A stretch of DNA of 64,000 nucleotides from Amycolatopsis sulphurea (GTDB lineage: Bacteria > Actinomycetota > Actinomycetes > Mycobacteriales > Pseudonocardiaceae): assembly GCF_002564045.1 (NCBI RefSeq), contig NZ_PDJK01000002.1, positions 5,332,001 through 5,396,000 on the forward strand. Reading direction: 5' to 3'. The notes under the pieces are model-generated. The model was given only the letters and a program-made list of their open reading frames with translations, was not told the DNA's origin and did not search any database. Numbering within the stretch: the stretch's first letter is position 1; every line of letters begins with the position of its first letter. Positions 35,010 to 43,631 of this stretch are shown here, piece after piece. The position numbers and the translations under genes are program-made.

Positions 35010-35055
35010 AGGGGCCCTTCACGGACTCAGAGTCCGTGAAGGGCCCCTTCACAGC
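35003..35055. terminator. 53-bp perfect palindrome, second identical copy
   Basis: Identical in sequence to 29298-29350. It lies between the stops of two convergent genes (35009 plus, 35074 minus), as expected of a bidirectional terminator, and includes the TGA of the FhuF-like gene. Confidence 0.75.
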
Positions 35056-35073
35056 CCTTTCCAGGCGGCTGGG

Positions 35074-36189
35074 TCAGCGGCTGAGGGCGCGCTGCGCCGG
35101 TCCGGAGTAGACGCTGGACGGCCGGATCAGGCTGTTCGCCGCCAGCTGCTCGGAGATGTGCGCGGTCCAGCCGGTGATCCGCGAGGCGACGAAGATCGGT
35201 GTGAACACCGGGGTGTCGAAACCCATCAGGTGATACGCCGGTCCGGCAGGATAGTCGAGATTGGGGTGCAGGCCCTTCTCGGCGTACATCGCGCGGGCGA
35301 GCGATTCGTAGAGATCCAGCAGCCGGTGGCCGTCCCGCAGTTCGGCCACGGTCTGCAAGGCCCGGCGCATGGTCGGCACCCGGGAATCCCCGTTCTTGTA
35401 CACGCGGTGTCCGAAGCCCATGATCTTGCGCTTCTCGGCGAGCGCGGTCTTGAGCCAGGCTTCCGCGCTGCTCGGGTCGCCGATCTCCTCGAAGGTGGCC
35501 ATCACGGCTTCGTTGGCGCCGCCGTGCAGCGGCCCTTTGAGCGCGCCGATCGCCGCGGTGACCGCACTGTAGAGATCGGACAGCGTCGAGGTGACCACCC
35601 GCGAGGTGAAAGTGGACGCGTTGAAGCTGTGCTCGGCGTACAGCACCAGGGAGGTCTCGAAGGCGCGGACGATCTCCGGTTCCGGGATCGAACCGAGGGA
35701 GAGATAAAGGAAGTTCTCCGCGTAACCGAGGTCCTCGCGCGGGGCCAGCGGCAGCAGCCCGCGCCGGCGGCGCTGGGTGAGCGCGACCACCGAAGGCAAC
35801 GCGGCGAACAACCGCAATGCCTTCGCCTGGTTGGCTTCGGGGCTGTTGTCGTCCTCGTCCGGGTCGTTCGCGCCGAGGATGCTCACCGCGGTGCGCAGCG
35901 TGTCCATCGGATGCGCGGACTCGGGCAGGGCCAGCAGCGTGAGCACGAGGTCGTGGGGGAGCGCGCGGTGTGCGCGCTCGGCGGCGTTCTGCTCGGCCAG
36001 CTGTGCGGGCGTGGGCAGTTCGCCGTGCCACAGCAGGTAGGCGACTTCTTCGAACGTGCAGTTCGCCGCGAGATCCTGGACCGGGTACCCGCGGTAGGTC
36101 AGGGAGTTGGTGTCGGGGTTGACCATCGAGACCGCCGTGCGGTCGACGACGACCCCCGCGAGTCCTTTGTGGATGGTGAGTGCGGACAT
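35074..36189 (-). CDS. prpC: 2-methylcitrate synthase
   Basis: The 371-residue citrate-synthase-fold enzyme condenses propionyl-CoA with oxaloacetate. Present are GNALKGPLHGGANEA-like IGALKGPLHGGANEA with an active histidine, IMGFGHRVYKNGDSR, and the catalytic aspartate region NLDYPAGPAYHLMGF; length is that of PrpC rather than long citrate synthases. ATG 36189 is chosen because the frame upstream lacks similarity. It is the last gene of prpD-prpB-prpC, 37 bp after prpB. Confidence 0.92.
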   Translation of the reverse strand: MSALTIHKGLAGVVVDRTAVSMVNPDTNSLTYRGYPVQDLAANCTFEEVAYLLWHGELPTPAQLAEQNAAERAHRALPHDLVLTLLALPESAHPMDTLRTAVSILGANDPDEDDNSPEANQAKALRLFAALPSVVALTQRRRRGLLPLAPREDLGYAENFLYLSLGSIPEPEIVRAFETSLVLYAEHSFNASTFTSRVVTSTLSDLYSAVTAAIGALKGPLHGGANEAVMATFEEIGDPSSAEAWLKTALAEKRKIMGFGHRVYKNGDSRVPTMRRALQTVAELRDGHRLLDLYESLARAMYAEKGLHPNLDYPAGPAYHLMGFDTPVFTPIFVASRITGWTAHISEQLAANSLIRPSSVYSGPAQRALSR

Positions 36190-36226
36190 AGTGGTCCCCT
36201 TGTCGGAATTCGGCGCGCCGTGCTGC

Positions 36227-37120
36227 TCAGAGGCGGAAAGTGAAAACGTTCTCGTCGAATGCGGTGTAATCGGCGTAGTCGAGCAGTTCGTAAAGCTCCC
36301 GGCGGTGCTGCATCCGGTCCAGCAGCGGGGCCTGTGTGCCCTGTTCGGCAAGGGTGCGCAGGCCGGTCTCCGTGGCGTGCATGGCCAGCCGCAACAGGGT
36401 GACCGGGTAGATGACCAGATTCACCCCGGCCGATTCCAGGGTCTTGGCGTCGAGCAGTTCGCTTTTGCCGAATTCGGTCATGTTCGCCAGGATCGGGATG
36501 TCGACCGCGGCGCGGAGCCGCGCGAAATCCGCCGCGTCGGCCATCGCTTCGGGGAAGAGCAGATCGGCGCCCGCGTCGGCGAACTCCTTGGCCCGGTCGA
36601 CGGCTTCGGCCATGCCGTGCACGGCCTTGGCGTCGGTGCGGGCGGCGATGATGAAGTTCGGATCGCGGCGGGCCTGGACGGCGGCCTTGATCCGGCGGAC
36701 CGCGGTCTCCCGGTCGACCACGTCCTTGCCGTCCAGGTGCCCGCAGCGCTTCGGATTGACCTGGTCTTCGAGGTGCATGCCGGCCACCCCGGCGTCTTCG
36801 AGCAGCTGGACGGTGCGCGCGGCGTTCATCGGTTCGCCGAAGCCGGTGTCGGCGTCGACCAGCGAGGGCAGCGAGGTCACCCGGGCGATTTGCTGCGCGC
36901 GGCCGGCGACTTCGGTGATCGTGGTGAGGCCGATGTCGGGCAGGCCCAGGTCGGCCGACAGTACGGCGCCGGAGATGTAGACGCCCTCAAAGCCCTGCCG
37001 TTCGATCAGCTTCGCGCTCAGCGGGTTGAACGCGCCCGGAAAACGCTGCAGCTCGCCGGAATCCAGTGCGGCCCGGAACGCGGCGCGCTTCTCGGCGGCG
37101 GTCGGCGTGGCGTGCAACAT
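36227..37120 (-). CDS. prpB: 2-methylisocitrate lyase
   Basis: A 297-residue member of the isocitrate lyase/PEP mutase superfamily that splits 2-methylisocitrate into pyruvate and succinate. Motifs: YISGAVLSADLGLPDIGLTT, DADTGFGEP, MHLEDQVNPKRCGHLDGK (the KRCGH catalytic cysteine) and AARTDA. ATG 37120 overlaps the prpD stop by one base. Confidence 0.95.
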   Translation of the reverse strand: MLHATPTAAEKRAAFRAALDSGELQRFPGAFNPLSAKLIERQGFEGVYISGAVLSADLGLPDIGLTTITEVAGRAQQIARVTSLPSLVDADTGFGEPMNAARTVQLLEDAGVAGMHLEDQVNPKRCGHLDGKDVVDRETAVRRIKAAVQARRDPNFIIAARTDAKAVHGMAEAVDRAKEFADAGADLLFPEAMADAADFARLRAAVDIPILANMTEFGKSELLDAKTLESAGVNLVIYPVTLLRLAMHATETGLRTLAEQGTQAPLLDRMQHRRELYELLDYADYTAFDENVFTFRL

Positions 37121-38601
37121 CAGAAGATCCCCTTCGTGGCGGGTGTGGTGGCCAGGCCGGCCGGCAACGCGAGCGCGCGGACCTCGTTGGCGTCCAGCTC
37201 CGGCAGCCGGGCGACCGTGTCCAGGAAACGGTCCTGATCCGCCTTCGCGATGACGCCTTCGGCGAGGGTGCGGAACTTGGCCACGTACTGCTCGCGGGCG
37301 AAGGGCCGCGCCCCTGCCGGGTGCGCGTCGGCGACCGCGATCTCGTCGGTGATCACCGTGCCGTCCGCGAGCGTGATCTTGACACGGCCGCCGAAGGCAG
37401 GCTCCGGCTCGTGGTAGCGGCGAGTCCACTCGGGATCCTCGACGGTGGTGATCTTCTGCCACAGCTCCACGGTGTCCGGCCGGGTCGCGCGCTCCCGGGC
37501 GTAGGAGGTCTCGTGGTGCCAGCTGCCGTCCTGGAGTGCGACCGCGAAGATGTAGGGAATCGAGTGGTCCAGGGTCTCGCGGCTGGCCTGTGGGTCGTAC
37601 TTCTGCGGATCGCCCGCGCCGGACCCGATCACGTAGTGGGTGTGGTGGCTGGTGTGGATGACGATCCGCTCGACCTTGCCCGTCTCGCCGATCCGCGGGC
37701 CCAGCCTGCGGGCGAGGTCGATCAGCGCCTGGCTCTGGTACTCGGCCGAGTGCTCCTTGGGGTAAGTGTCTAAAATGGACCGTTTTGGCTCGCCTGGCGC
37801 GGGCAGCGGCACGGTGTAACTCGCCTCCGGGCCGCCGAGCAGCCAGGCGATGAAGCCGTCCTCGCCCTCGTAGATCGGGCTGGGCGCGCCCTCCCCGCGC
37901 AGCGCCCGGTCGACCGCCTCGATCGCGGCCTTCCCGGCGAAGGCCGGGGCGTAGGCCTTCCACGAGGAGATCTCGCCCTTGCGGGACTGCCGGGTCGTGG
38001 TCGTGGTGTGCAGTGCCTGCCCGATCGCCTGGTACACCGTCTCCGTCGGCAGGCCGAGAAGCGCGCCGAGACCACCCGCGACGGACGGGCCGAGGTGCGC
38101 GATGTGGTCGATCTTGTGCTCGTGCAGGCAGATTCCCCGGACGAGGTCGACCTGCAGCTCGTAACCCGCGGCGAGGCCGCGCACCAGCTCGGCGCCAGTG
38201 CGCCCGGCGTGCTGGGCGACCGCCAGGATCGGCGGGATGTTGTCGCCGGGGTGCGAATAGTCCGCGGCCAGGAACGTGTCGTGGTAGTCGAGTTCGCGCA
38301 CCGCGACCCCGTTCGCCCAGGCGGCCCATTCCGGGGCGTAATGGCCTTCGACGCCGAACACCGTCGCGCCCGGGGTCGCCGGATGCGCCAGCGCCTGGTC
38401 ACGGGCCGCGGAGACCGGCCGCCGCGCGAGCGAGGCTGCGGCCACCGCTGCGTTGTCGATGGCCCGGTTGATCACCATCTCGGTCACCTCGGCGGTGACC
38501 GGCACCGGATCGGTGGCGACGGCGGCGAGCTTCCAGGCCAGCTGCTGCTCGCGGGGCAGCGGCTCGGCGGAACGGTAGGTACGGACGGTGTGGTCGATCA
38601 T
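37120..38601 (-). CDS. prpD: 2-methylcitrate dehydratase
   Basis: The 493-residue MmgE/PrpD-family enzyme dehydrates 2-methylcitrate. [25 protein letters not shown] and [17 protein letters not shown] are family-typical, as is [28 protein letters not shown] 38601 has GGAAG 4-5 nt before it; a longer reading to 38631 adds only ten residues. It starts the prp operon. The promoter lies in 38602-38710, next to an insertion sequence. Confidence 0.93.
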   Translation of the reverse strand: MIDHTVRTYRSAEPLPREQQLAWKLAAVATDPVPVTAEVTEMVINRAIDNAAVAAASLARRPVSAARDQALAHPATPGATVFGVEGHYAPEWAAWANGVAVRELDYHDTFLAADYSHPGDNIPPILAVAQHAGRTGAELVRGLAAGYELQVDLVRGICLHEHKIDHIAHLGPSVAGGLGALLGLPTETVYQAIGQALHTTTTTRQSRKGEISSWKAYAPAFAGKAAIEAVDRALRGEGAPSPIYEGEDGFIAWLLGGPEASYTVPLPAPGEPKRSILDTYPKEHSAEYQSQALIDLARRLGPRIGETGKVERIVIHTSHHTHYVIGSGAGDPQKYDPQASRETLDHSIPYIFAVALQDGSWHHETSYARERATRPDTVELWQKITTVEDPEWTRRYHEPEPAFGGRVKITLADGTVITDEIAVADAHPAGARPFAREQYVAKFRTLAEGVIAKADQDRFLDTVARLPELDANEVRALALPAGLATTPATKGIF

Positions 38602-38710
38602 CGACTTCCTTCGTGGACGGATAACGGGCACGGCATATCTGGCATGGTGCCGAGCTGCTCGCGCGCGCTCAACCCCGAAGGGCTGTGAAGGGTCCCTTCA
38701 CAGCCTCAGA

Positions 38711-40056
38711 TAGGGCTTTGTCAGGAGTTGTTGATCTTGTGGTGTGATTCTGGTGTGGATCTTGCTGTGGTGGGGGCGTTGAATGGTGAGCTGGAGCGGT
38801 TCGTGGGGGAGGTGTTCGTGCCGGGGCAGCCGGTTGCGGGTGCCGAGCGGCGGGCGGATATGTGCGTGCATCATCTGCGGGGTTCGTTGCTGACCGACGT
38901 GAAGCGCAAGACCGCGACCGGGATGGGGCGGGTGCTGGGGGTGTCTGCGCAGAGTTTGAATCATCTGGTCACGGACTCGCCGTGGCGGTGGGAGCCGGTG
39001 CAGAACCGGATCGCGGCGCGGGCGCAGCGGTTGCTGCGCCCGGCGGTGTGGGCGATCGATGACACGACGTTCCTCAAAGACGGTCACGACAGTGTCGGGG
39101 TGGCTCGTCAGCATTCCGGGCGGGTCGGTGGGCAGGCCAACTGTCAGGCCGCGGTGTCGGTGACCGCGTGCGGCAGGACCGGTGTGGTGCCGCTGGCGTG
39201 GCGGTTGTTCATGCCCGAGTCGTGGAACCCGGAACTCTCGGGCGAACGTCGGGGACCCGCCCGGGTCCCCGACGACGTCCGCCATCGCCCCAAGTGGCAA
39301 CTGGCGCTGGACGCTCTCGACGAGCTGGCCGAGCAGAAACTCACACCACCTCCGGTGGTGGCTGATGAAGACTACGGCCGGGCCGGTGAGTTCCGGGACG
39401 GTCTCGCCGGTCGTGGTCTGGGGTTCGTGGTGCAGGTCAACCACGACATCAGCCTGCTGCCCTGGCGTCGGGAACCCGACACCGCGTGGGCACGCGAAGG
39501 CAAACACCTGCCGGCTACCGGCATCGCCGCCGGTGCCACCAAGACCCCGGTGTCCTGGCACACCGACGACGGTGAACGGGTGGCCCATTTCAGCCTGCTA
39601 CGGGTACGTGAGGCCGGAAGGCCGGTACGGCAACGAGCGTCCGCGGCGAAAACCTGCCTGCCCGACCGGTGGCTGCTGATCCAATGGGACACCAAGAAAC
39701 CAGACGAGCCTGCCCACGTATGGCTGGCTCACCTTCCCGGCGTTGCCCGCCCCACCATCACGCGCCTGGTCCGGCTCGCCAAAGCCCGGTGGGCCATCGA
39801 GACCAGCTACCGCGAACTCAAAAACACCCTCGGTATCGACCACTTCGAAGGCCGCACCTGGCCAGGCTGGCACCGCCACGTCACGCTCGTCACCGCGGCC
39901 TTGCTGTTCCTCACCGAATACCGCGCCCGCACACTAAAAAACGCGGCCCCGGCCTGACACTCGGACAGGTCGCCCTGCTCCTGCAGAACCTGCTCACGTG
40001 CTGGACCGGGGCCTGCGCCCTCTGCCAACGAGAACTACCCCCATAACAAAGCCCTA
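38711..40056 (+). mobile_element. IS701-family-like insertion sequence, 1346 bp
   Basis: Terminal inverted repeats TAGGGCTTTGT (38711-38721) and ACAAAGCCCTA (40046-40056) are perfect over 11 bp; TCAGA at 38706-38710 and 40057-40061 is a 5-bp target duplication (the IS701 family more often duplicates 4 bp). One full-length transposase lies inside. Intact ends and gene suggest a recent insertion. It sits between the divergent prpD and prpR genes and may have changed their control. Confidence 0.88.
38728..39957 (+). CDS. IS701-family DDE transposase
   Basis: The 409-residue protein has a DDE nuclease core: first Asp in VWAIDDTTFLKDG, second in VVADEDYGRAGEFRDGL, and Glu in RWAIETSYRELKNTLGIDHFEGRTW. 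VARQHSGRVGGQANCQ is typical of the family. TTG 38728 is the first start; GTG 38755 is an alternative. No frameshift is seen, so it is probably active. Confidence 0.92.
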   Translation: MLILWCDSGVDLAVVGALNGELERFVGEVFVPGQPVAGAERRADMCVHHLRGSLLTDVKRKTATGMGRVLGVSAQSLNHLVTDSPWRWEPVQNRIAARAQRLLRPAVWAIDDTTFLKDGHDSVGVARQHSGRVGGQANCQAAVSVTACGRTGVVPLAWRLFMPESWNPELSGERRGPARVPDDVRHRPKWQLALDALDELAEQKLTPPPVVADEDYGRAGEFRDGLAGRGLGFVVQVNHDISLLPWRREPDTAWAREGKHLPATGIAAGATKTPVSWHTDDGERVAHFSLLRVREAGRPVRQRASAAKTCLPDRWLLIQWDTKKPDEPAHVWLAHLPGVARPTITRLVRLAKARWAIETSYRELKNTLGIDHFEGRTWPGWHRHVTLVTAALLFLTEYRARTLKNAAPA

Positions 40057-40201
40057 TCAGAGTCCGTGAAGGGACCCTTCACAGCCTTCAAGTCCGCATG
40101 GGGACAAGCGTGGCAGCAAGGGCGGGGTGGGGGCCATCGTGGCGGCTGTGAAGTGTTGTGCAGGTTTCCCGGGGGCTTGTAATAGTTGTTAAAGTCGGGG
40201 G

Positions 40202-41602
40202 ATGGAGAAGGTGTACGCCGGTGCGCGGGTGCGGCAGCTGCGGGAGGACCGTTCCCTTTCGCAGTCCGAATTGGCCAGGGCGCTCGGCATCTCGCCCAGT
40301 TACGTCAACCAGCTGGAACACAACGGCCGCCCGCTCACCCTCGCCGTGCTGCTGAAGCTCACCGGGCAGTTCGGGGTGGACGCGGAGTTCTTCGCCGCGC
40401 AGGACACCGCGCGTCTCGTCGCCGACGTGCGGGAAGTGTTCGCCGACGACACTCTCGACGGAGCGGTCTCGCCCGGCGCGGTGGACGAGCTGACCACGAA
40501 ACTGCCCGACGTCGCGCGGATGGTGGTCGCGCTGCACCGGCGTTACCGGGAATCGGTGGAGAACATCGCCGCGCTCACCGCGGAGCAGGGCATGGACCAG
40601 ACCGCCGCGCAGCAGCCGCACGAACAGGTGCGTGATTGGTTTTACACCCGTAATAACCACGTCGCGGCGCTCGACCGCAGTGCCGAAGAGCTGTCCGCGC
40701 ATCTGAGGCTGCGTCCCGGCGAGGTGCGTTCGGGGCTGATCACCGCGTTGCAGGACCGGCACGGCGTCCGGGTGGTCAGCGAGCCGCTGGGTACCGGACG
40801 GCACGAATTCGACGGCCGCCGCAAGGTGTTGCGGCTCGCGCCCGCGTTGCGGCCGGGGCAGGCCGCGTTCCGGCTCGCCTCGGAGCTGGCGATGCTGGAA
40901 TCAGGAGACGAGATCACGCGGCTGGCCGAGCGGGCCGGGTTCGGCGACGAGACCGCCCGGCGGCTGCTGCGCATCGGGCTGGCGAACTACTACGCGGGCG
41001 CGCTGGTGTTGCCGTATCGGGTTTTCCTGGGCGCGGCCGAACGGCTGCGCTACGACGTCACCCTGCTGTCCGGCGAGTTCGGCGTGGGCTTTGAAACGGT
41101 CTGCCACCGGCTGTCCACATTGCAGCGTCGCGGTGCACGCGGCGTGCCGTTCTCCTTCGTGCGGGTGGACCGCGCGGGCAACATCTCGAAACGCCAGTCC
41201 GCCACCGGGTTCCACTTCTCCCGGGTCGGCGGCTCGTGTCCACTGTGGATAGTCTACGAGGCGTTCGCCGCGCCCGGCCGGATCCTCACCCAGATCGCCG
41301 AGCTGCCGGACGGCAAGAAGTACTTCTGGCTCGCCCGCACGGTCACCGGCAGCACCGGCGGGCACGGCGAACCGGGCAAGACCTTCGCCATCGGGCTCGG
41401 CTGCGAACTGCGGCACGCCGTGCGCCTGGTCTACTCCGACGGGCTGGCGCTGGGCGCCGGCGCCGCGGTGACCCCGATCGGGATGGGCTGCAAGGTGTGC
41501 GAACGCCCGGCCTGCCCGCAGCGGGCGTTCCCGGCGATCGGCCGGCCGCTGCGGGTGGACGAGCACGCCAGCGGGGTGCTGCCCTACCCGCCGGCGCCGT
41601 GA
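40202..41602 (+). CDS. PrpR/RamB-type regulator of propionate metabolism
   Basis: The 466-residue protein has an XRE helix-turn-helix at about residues 7-60 (VRQLREDRSLSQSELARALGISPSYVNQLE), a central ImmA/IrrE-like (DUF955) region, and the C-terminal short-chain acyl-CoA-binding region with cysteines in GMGCKVCERPACPQRAFP that hold a 4Fe-4S cluster in mycobacterial PrpR. Family members activate prpDBC by sensing short-chain acyl-CoA. It reads away from the prp genes but is separated from prpD by the insertion sequence. ATG 40202. Confidence 0.88.
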   Translation: MEKVYAGARVRQLREDRSLSQSELARALGISPSYVNQLEHNGRPLTLAVLLKLTGQFGVDAEFFAAQDTARLVADVREVFADDTLDGAVSPGAVDELTTKLPDVARMVVALHRRYRESVENIAALTAEQGMDQTAAQQPHEQVRDWFYTRNNHVAALDRSAEELSAHLRLRPGEVRSGLITALQDRHGVRVVSEPLGTGRHEFDGRRKVLRLAPALRPGQAAFRLASELAMLESGDEITRLAERAGFGDETARRLLRIGLANYYAGALVLPYRVFLGAAERLRYDVTLLSGEFGVGFETVCHRLSTLQRRGARGVPFSFVRVDRAGNISKRQSATGFHFSRVGGSCPLWIVYEAFAAPGRILTQIAELPDGKKYFWLARTVTGSTGGHGEPGKTFAIGLGCELRHAVRLVYSDGLALGAGAAVTPIGMGCKVCERPACPQRAFPAIGRPLRVDEHASGVLPYPPAP

Positions 41603-41634
41603 CCGCGCGATGAGGGCTGCGCCACTCTCGACAT

Positions 41635-41650
41635 AGTAGGACTTCCTACT
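41635..41650. promoter_or_regulatory. AGTAGGA-CT-TCCTACT palindrome upstream of the mmsA riboswitch
   Basis: A 7-2-7 perfect dyad sits 17 bp before the riboswitch, where a promoter operator would be. The CCTACTTT on its right side also occurs in the 42-bp palindrome next to the other cobalamin riboswitch, which hints at a shared regulator. Confidence 0.6.
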
Positions 41651-41665
41651 TTATGGTGTCACCAA

Positions 41666-41812
41666 GGTCCACGGTGCAGGGAAGTCCGGTGCGAATCCGG
41701 CGCGGTCCCGCCACTGTGACCGGGGAGCGGTCCCCGAGGCAAGGCCACTGGCGCGAGCCGGGAAGGCCGGGGCGCCGCAGATCCGGGAGCCAGGATACCG
41801 GCTGTGGACGTC
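41666..41812 (+). promoter_or_regulatory. cobalamin riboswitch ahead of the valine-degradation operon
   Basis: Clear class features in order: P1 GGTCCAC (41666-41672) pairing with GTGGAC near 41804, GGGAAGTCCGGTGCGAATCC, GCGGTCCCGCCACTGTGACC, GGCAAGGCCACTGG, and the B12 box GATCCGGGAGCCAGGATACC. The nearest gene downstream is mmsA, 311 bp away on the same strand. Confidence 0.92.
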
Positions 41813-42123
41813 CGTGTTCGTCCACGAGGATGGAGCAGAACGCATGCGGATTCTTCCTGCCTGCGCGAACGCCGCCGGTCCACCCCAGGTGCCCCGGTAG
41901 CGCCGCCGCGCCCGTCCGGCGGGCGCGGCAGCGGTGGCGTGCCCGGTGCCTGCCGTGCCGGGGCCGTGCGCTGTGACGGGCCGATCGGCGCCCGGGCAGT
42001 GGTGTGCGGTCCCCGGTGCCCGGGGTGACCGCGCTCGTCATCCGGTGCCTGCGCCCTGCCGGTCGTCGCGGCTCGCTGCCGTGCGCCCCGGCCTCCTCCT
42101 GCGTGCTTTCCGAAAGGCTGATC
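41813..42123 (+). promoter_or_regulatory. long leader between riboswitch and mmsA, with possible short ORF
   Basis: Two overlapping small frames follow the riboswitch: ATG 41830 (48 codons to 41976, opening MEQNACGFFLPARTPP) and ATG 41844 (18 codons, ending 41900). A strong GC hairpin (CGCGCCCGTCCGGCGGGCGCG) lies near 41908-41928 and could be the attenuator or terminator used by the riboswitch. No gene I recognise is present. Confidence 0.45.
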
Positions 42124-43623
42124 ATGATCCCCGAACTCACCCACTTCATCGGAGGCAAGCCGATCCCCGGCACCTCCGGGCGGTTCTCCGACGTCTTCGA
42201 CCCCAGCACCGGCGCGGTGCAGGCACGAGTACCGCTGGCCTCCGTCGATGAGGTCGCCGCCGCGGTGGACATCGCCGTCGAAGGGCAGCGGGAATGGGCG
42301 CGGTGGAACCCGCAGCGGCGCGCCCGGGTGCTGATGCGCTTCCTCGACCTGGTGCGCCACGGCGAGGACAGCCTCGCGCAGCTGCTGTCGTCCGAGCACG
42401 GCAAGACCGTCGCCGACGCGCACGGCGACATCCAGCGCGGGCTCGAAGTGGTCGAGTTCGCGCTCGGTATCCCGCACCTGCTCAAGGGCGAGTACAGCGA
42501 CAGCGCGGGCACCGGCATCGACGTCTACTCGATGCGGCAGCCGCTCGGCGTGGTCGCCGGGATCACCCCGTTCAACTTCCCGGCGATGATCCCGCTGTGG
42601 AAGGCCGCGCCGGCGATCGCCTGCGGCAACGCGTTCGTGCTCAAGCCGTCCGAGCGGGACCCGTCCGTGCCGCTGCGGCTGGCGGAGCTGTTCCTCAAGG
42701 CCGGTCTGCCGCCGGGCGTGTTCTCGGTGGTCAACGGCGACAAGGAGGCGGTCGACGCGCTCCTGACCGAGCCCCGGGTGCAGGCGGTCGGTTTCGTCGG
42801 GTCGTCCGACATCGCGCAGTACGTGTACGCCACCGCGGCCGCGCACGGCAAGCGGGCGCAGTGCTTCGGCGGTGCGAAGAACCACATGATCGTGATGCCC
42901 GACGCCGATCTCGACCAGGTCGTGGACGCGTTGGTCGGCGCCGGTTACGGGTCCGCGGGGGAGCGGTGCATGGCGATCTCGGTCGCCGTCCCGGTCGGCG
43001 AGGCCACCGCGGACGCACTCGTCGAGCGGCTCGCCGAACGGGTGCGGAACCTGAAGGTCGGCCCGGCGCTGGCCGAGACGTCCGACTTCGGGCCGCTGGT
43101 CACCGCCGCGGCCGCACAGCGTGCCCGGGATTACGTCCGCGTCGGCGTGGCGGAGGGCGCCGAACTGGTGGTGGACGGCCGCGACCTGACCGTGCCCGGT
43201 CACGAGAACGGCTTCTTCCTGGGCGGCTGCCTGTTCGACCGGGTCACCCCGGACATGCGGATCTACCGGGAGGAGATCTTCGGCCCGGTCCTTTCGATCG
43301 TGCGGGCCGACACGTACGAGGAGGCCCTGCGGCTGCCGAGCGAGCACGAATACGGCAACGGCGTCGCGATCTTCACCCGCGACGGCGACACCGCGCGGGA
43401 CTTCACCTCGCGCGTCGACACCGGCATGGTCGGGGTGAACGTGCCCATTCCGGTGCCGATCGCCTACCATACCTTCGGCGGCTGGAAGCGGTCCGGCTTC
43501 GGCGACCTCAATCAGCACGGCCCGGACTCGATCCGCTTCTACACCAAGACGAAGACGGTCACCTCGCGCTGGCCGTCCGGCATCAAGGAAGACGCCTCCT
43601 TCGTCATCCCGACGATGGACTGA
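42124..43623 (+). CDS. mmsA: methylmalonate-semialdehyde dehydrogenase (CoA-acylating)
   Basis: The 499-residue aldehyde dehydrogenase converts methylmalonate semialdehyde to propionyl-CoA at the end of valine catabolism (and can act on malonate semialdehyde from inositol). Motifs: GITPFNFPAMIPLWKAAPAIACGNAF, LKPSERDPS, VGFVGSSDIAQYVY, active-site cysteine in GSAGERCMAISVAV. The N-terminal HFIGGK start is typical of MmsA. ATG 42124 is preceded by a GAAAGG. It leads a five-gene operon behind a cobalamin riboswitch. Confidence 0.94.
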   Translation: MIPELTHFIGGKPIPGTSGRFSDVFDPSTGAVQARVPLASVDEVAAAVDIAVEGQREWARWNPQRRARVLMRFLDLVRHGEDSLAQLLSSEHGKTVADAHGDIQRGLEVVEFALGIPHLLKGEYSDSAGTGIDVYSMRQPLGVVAGITPFNFPAMIPLWKAAPAIACGNAFVLKPSERDPSVPLRLAELFLKAGLPPGVFSVVNGDKEAVDALLTEPRVQAVGFVGSSDIAQYVYATAAAHGKRAQCFGGAKNHMIVMPDADLDQVVDALVGAGYGSAGERCMAISVAVPVGEATADALVERLAERVRNLKVGPALAETSDFGPLVTAAAAQRARDYVRVGVAEGAELVVDGRDLTVPGHENGFFLGGCLFDRVTPDMRIYREEIFGPVLSIVRADTYEEALRLPSEHEYGNGVAIFTRDGDTARDFTSRVDTGMVGVNVPIPVPIAYHTFGGWKRSGFGDLNQHGPDSIRFYTKTKTVTSRWPSGIKEDASFVIPTMD

Positions 43624-43631
43624 GGCCCGCC

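Larger units (their letters stand above)
38682..40085. repeat. GTGAAGGG palindrome split by an insertion sequence
   Basis: Left half 38682-38710 and right half 40057-40085 are the two sides of a member of the 53-bp palindrome family. The insertion occurred in the central TCAGA, which is now repeated on both sides. Removing 38711-40061 restores one palindrome, with a slightly degenerate left arm. Confidence 0.75.

Noticed and set aside
41813-42123. A B12 gene directly behind the second riboswitch
   Set aside because: Only short, unrecognised frames are present; mmsA is the first credible gene.
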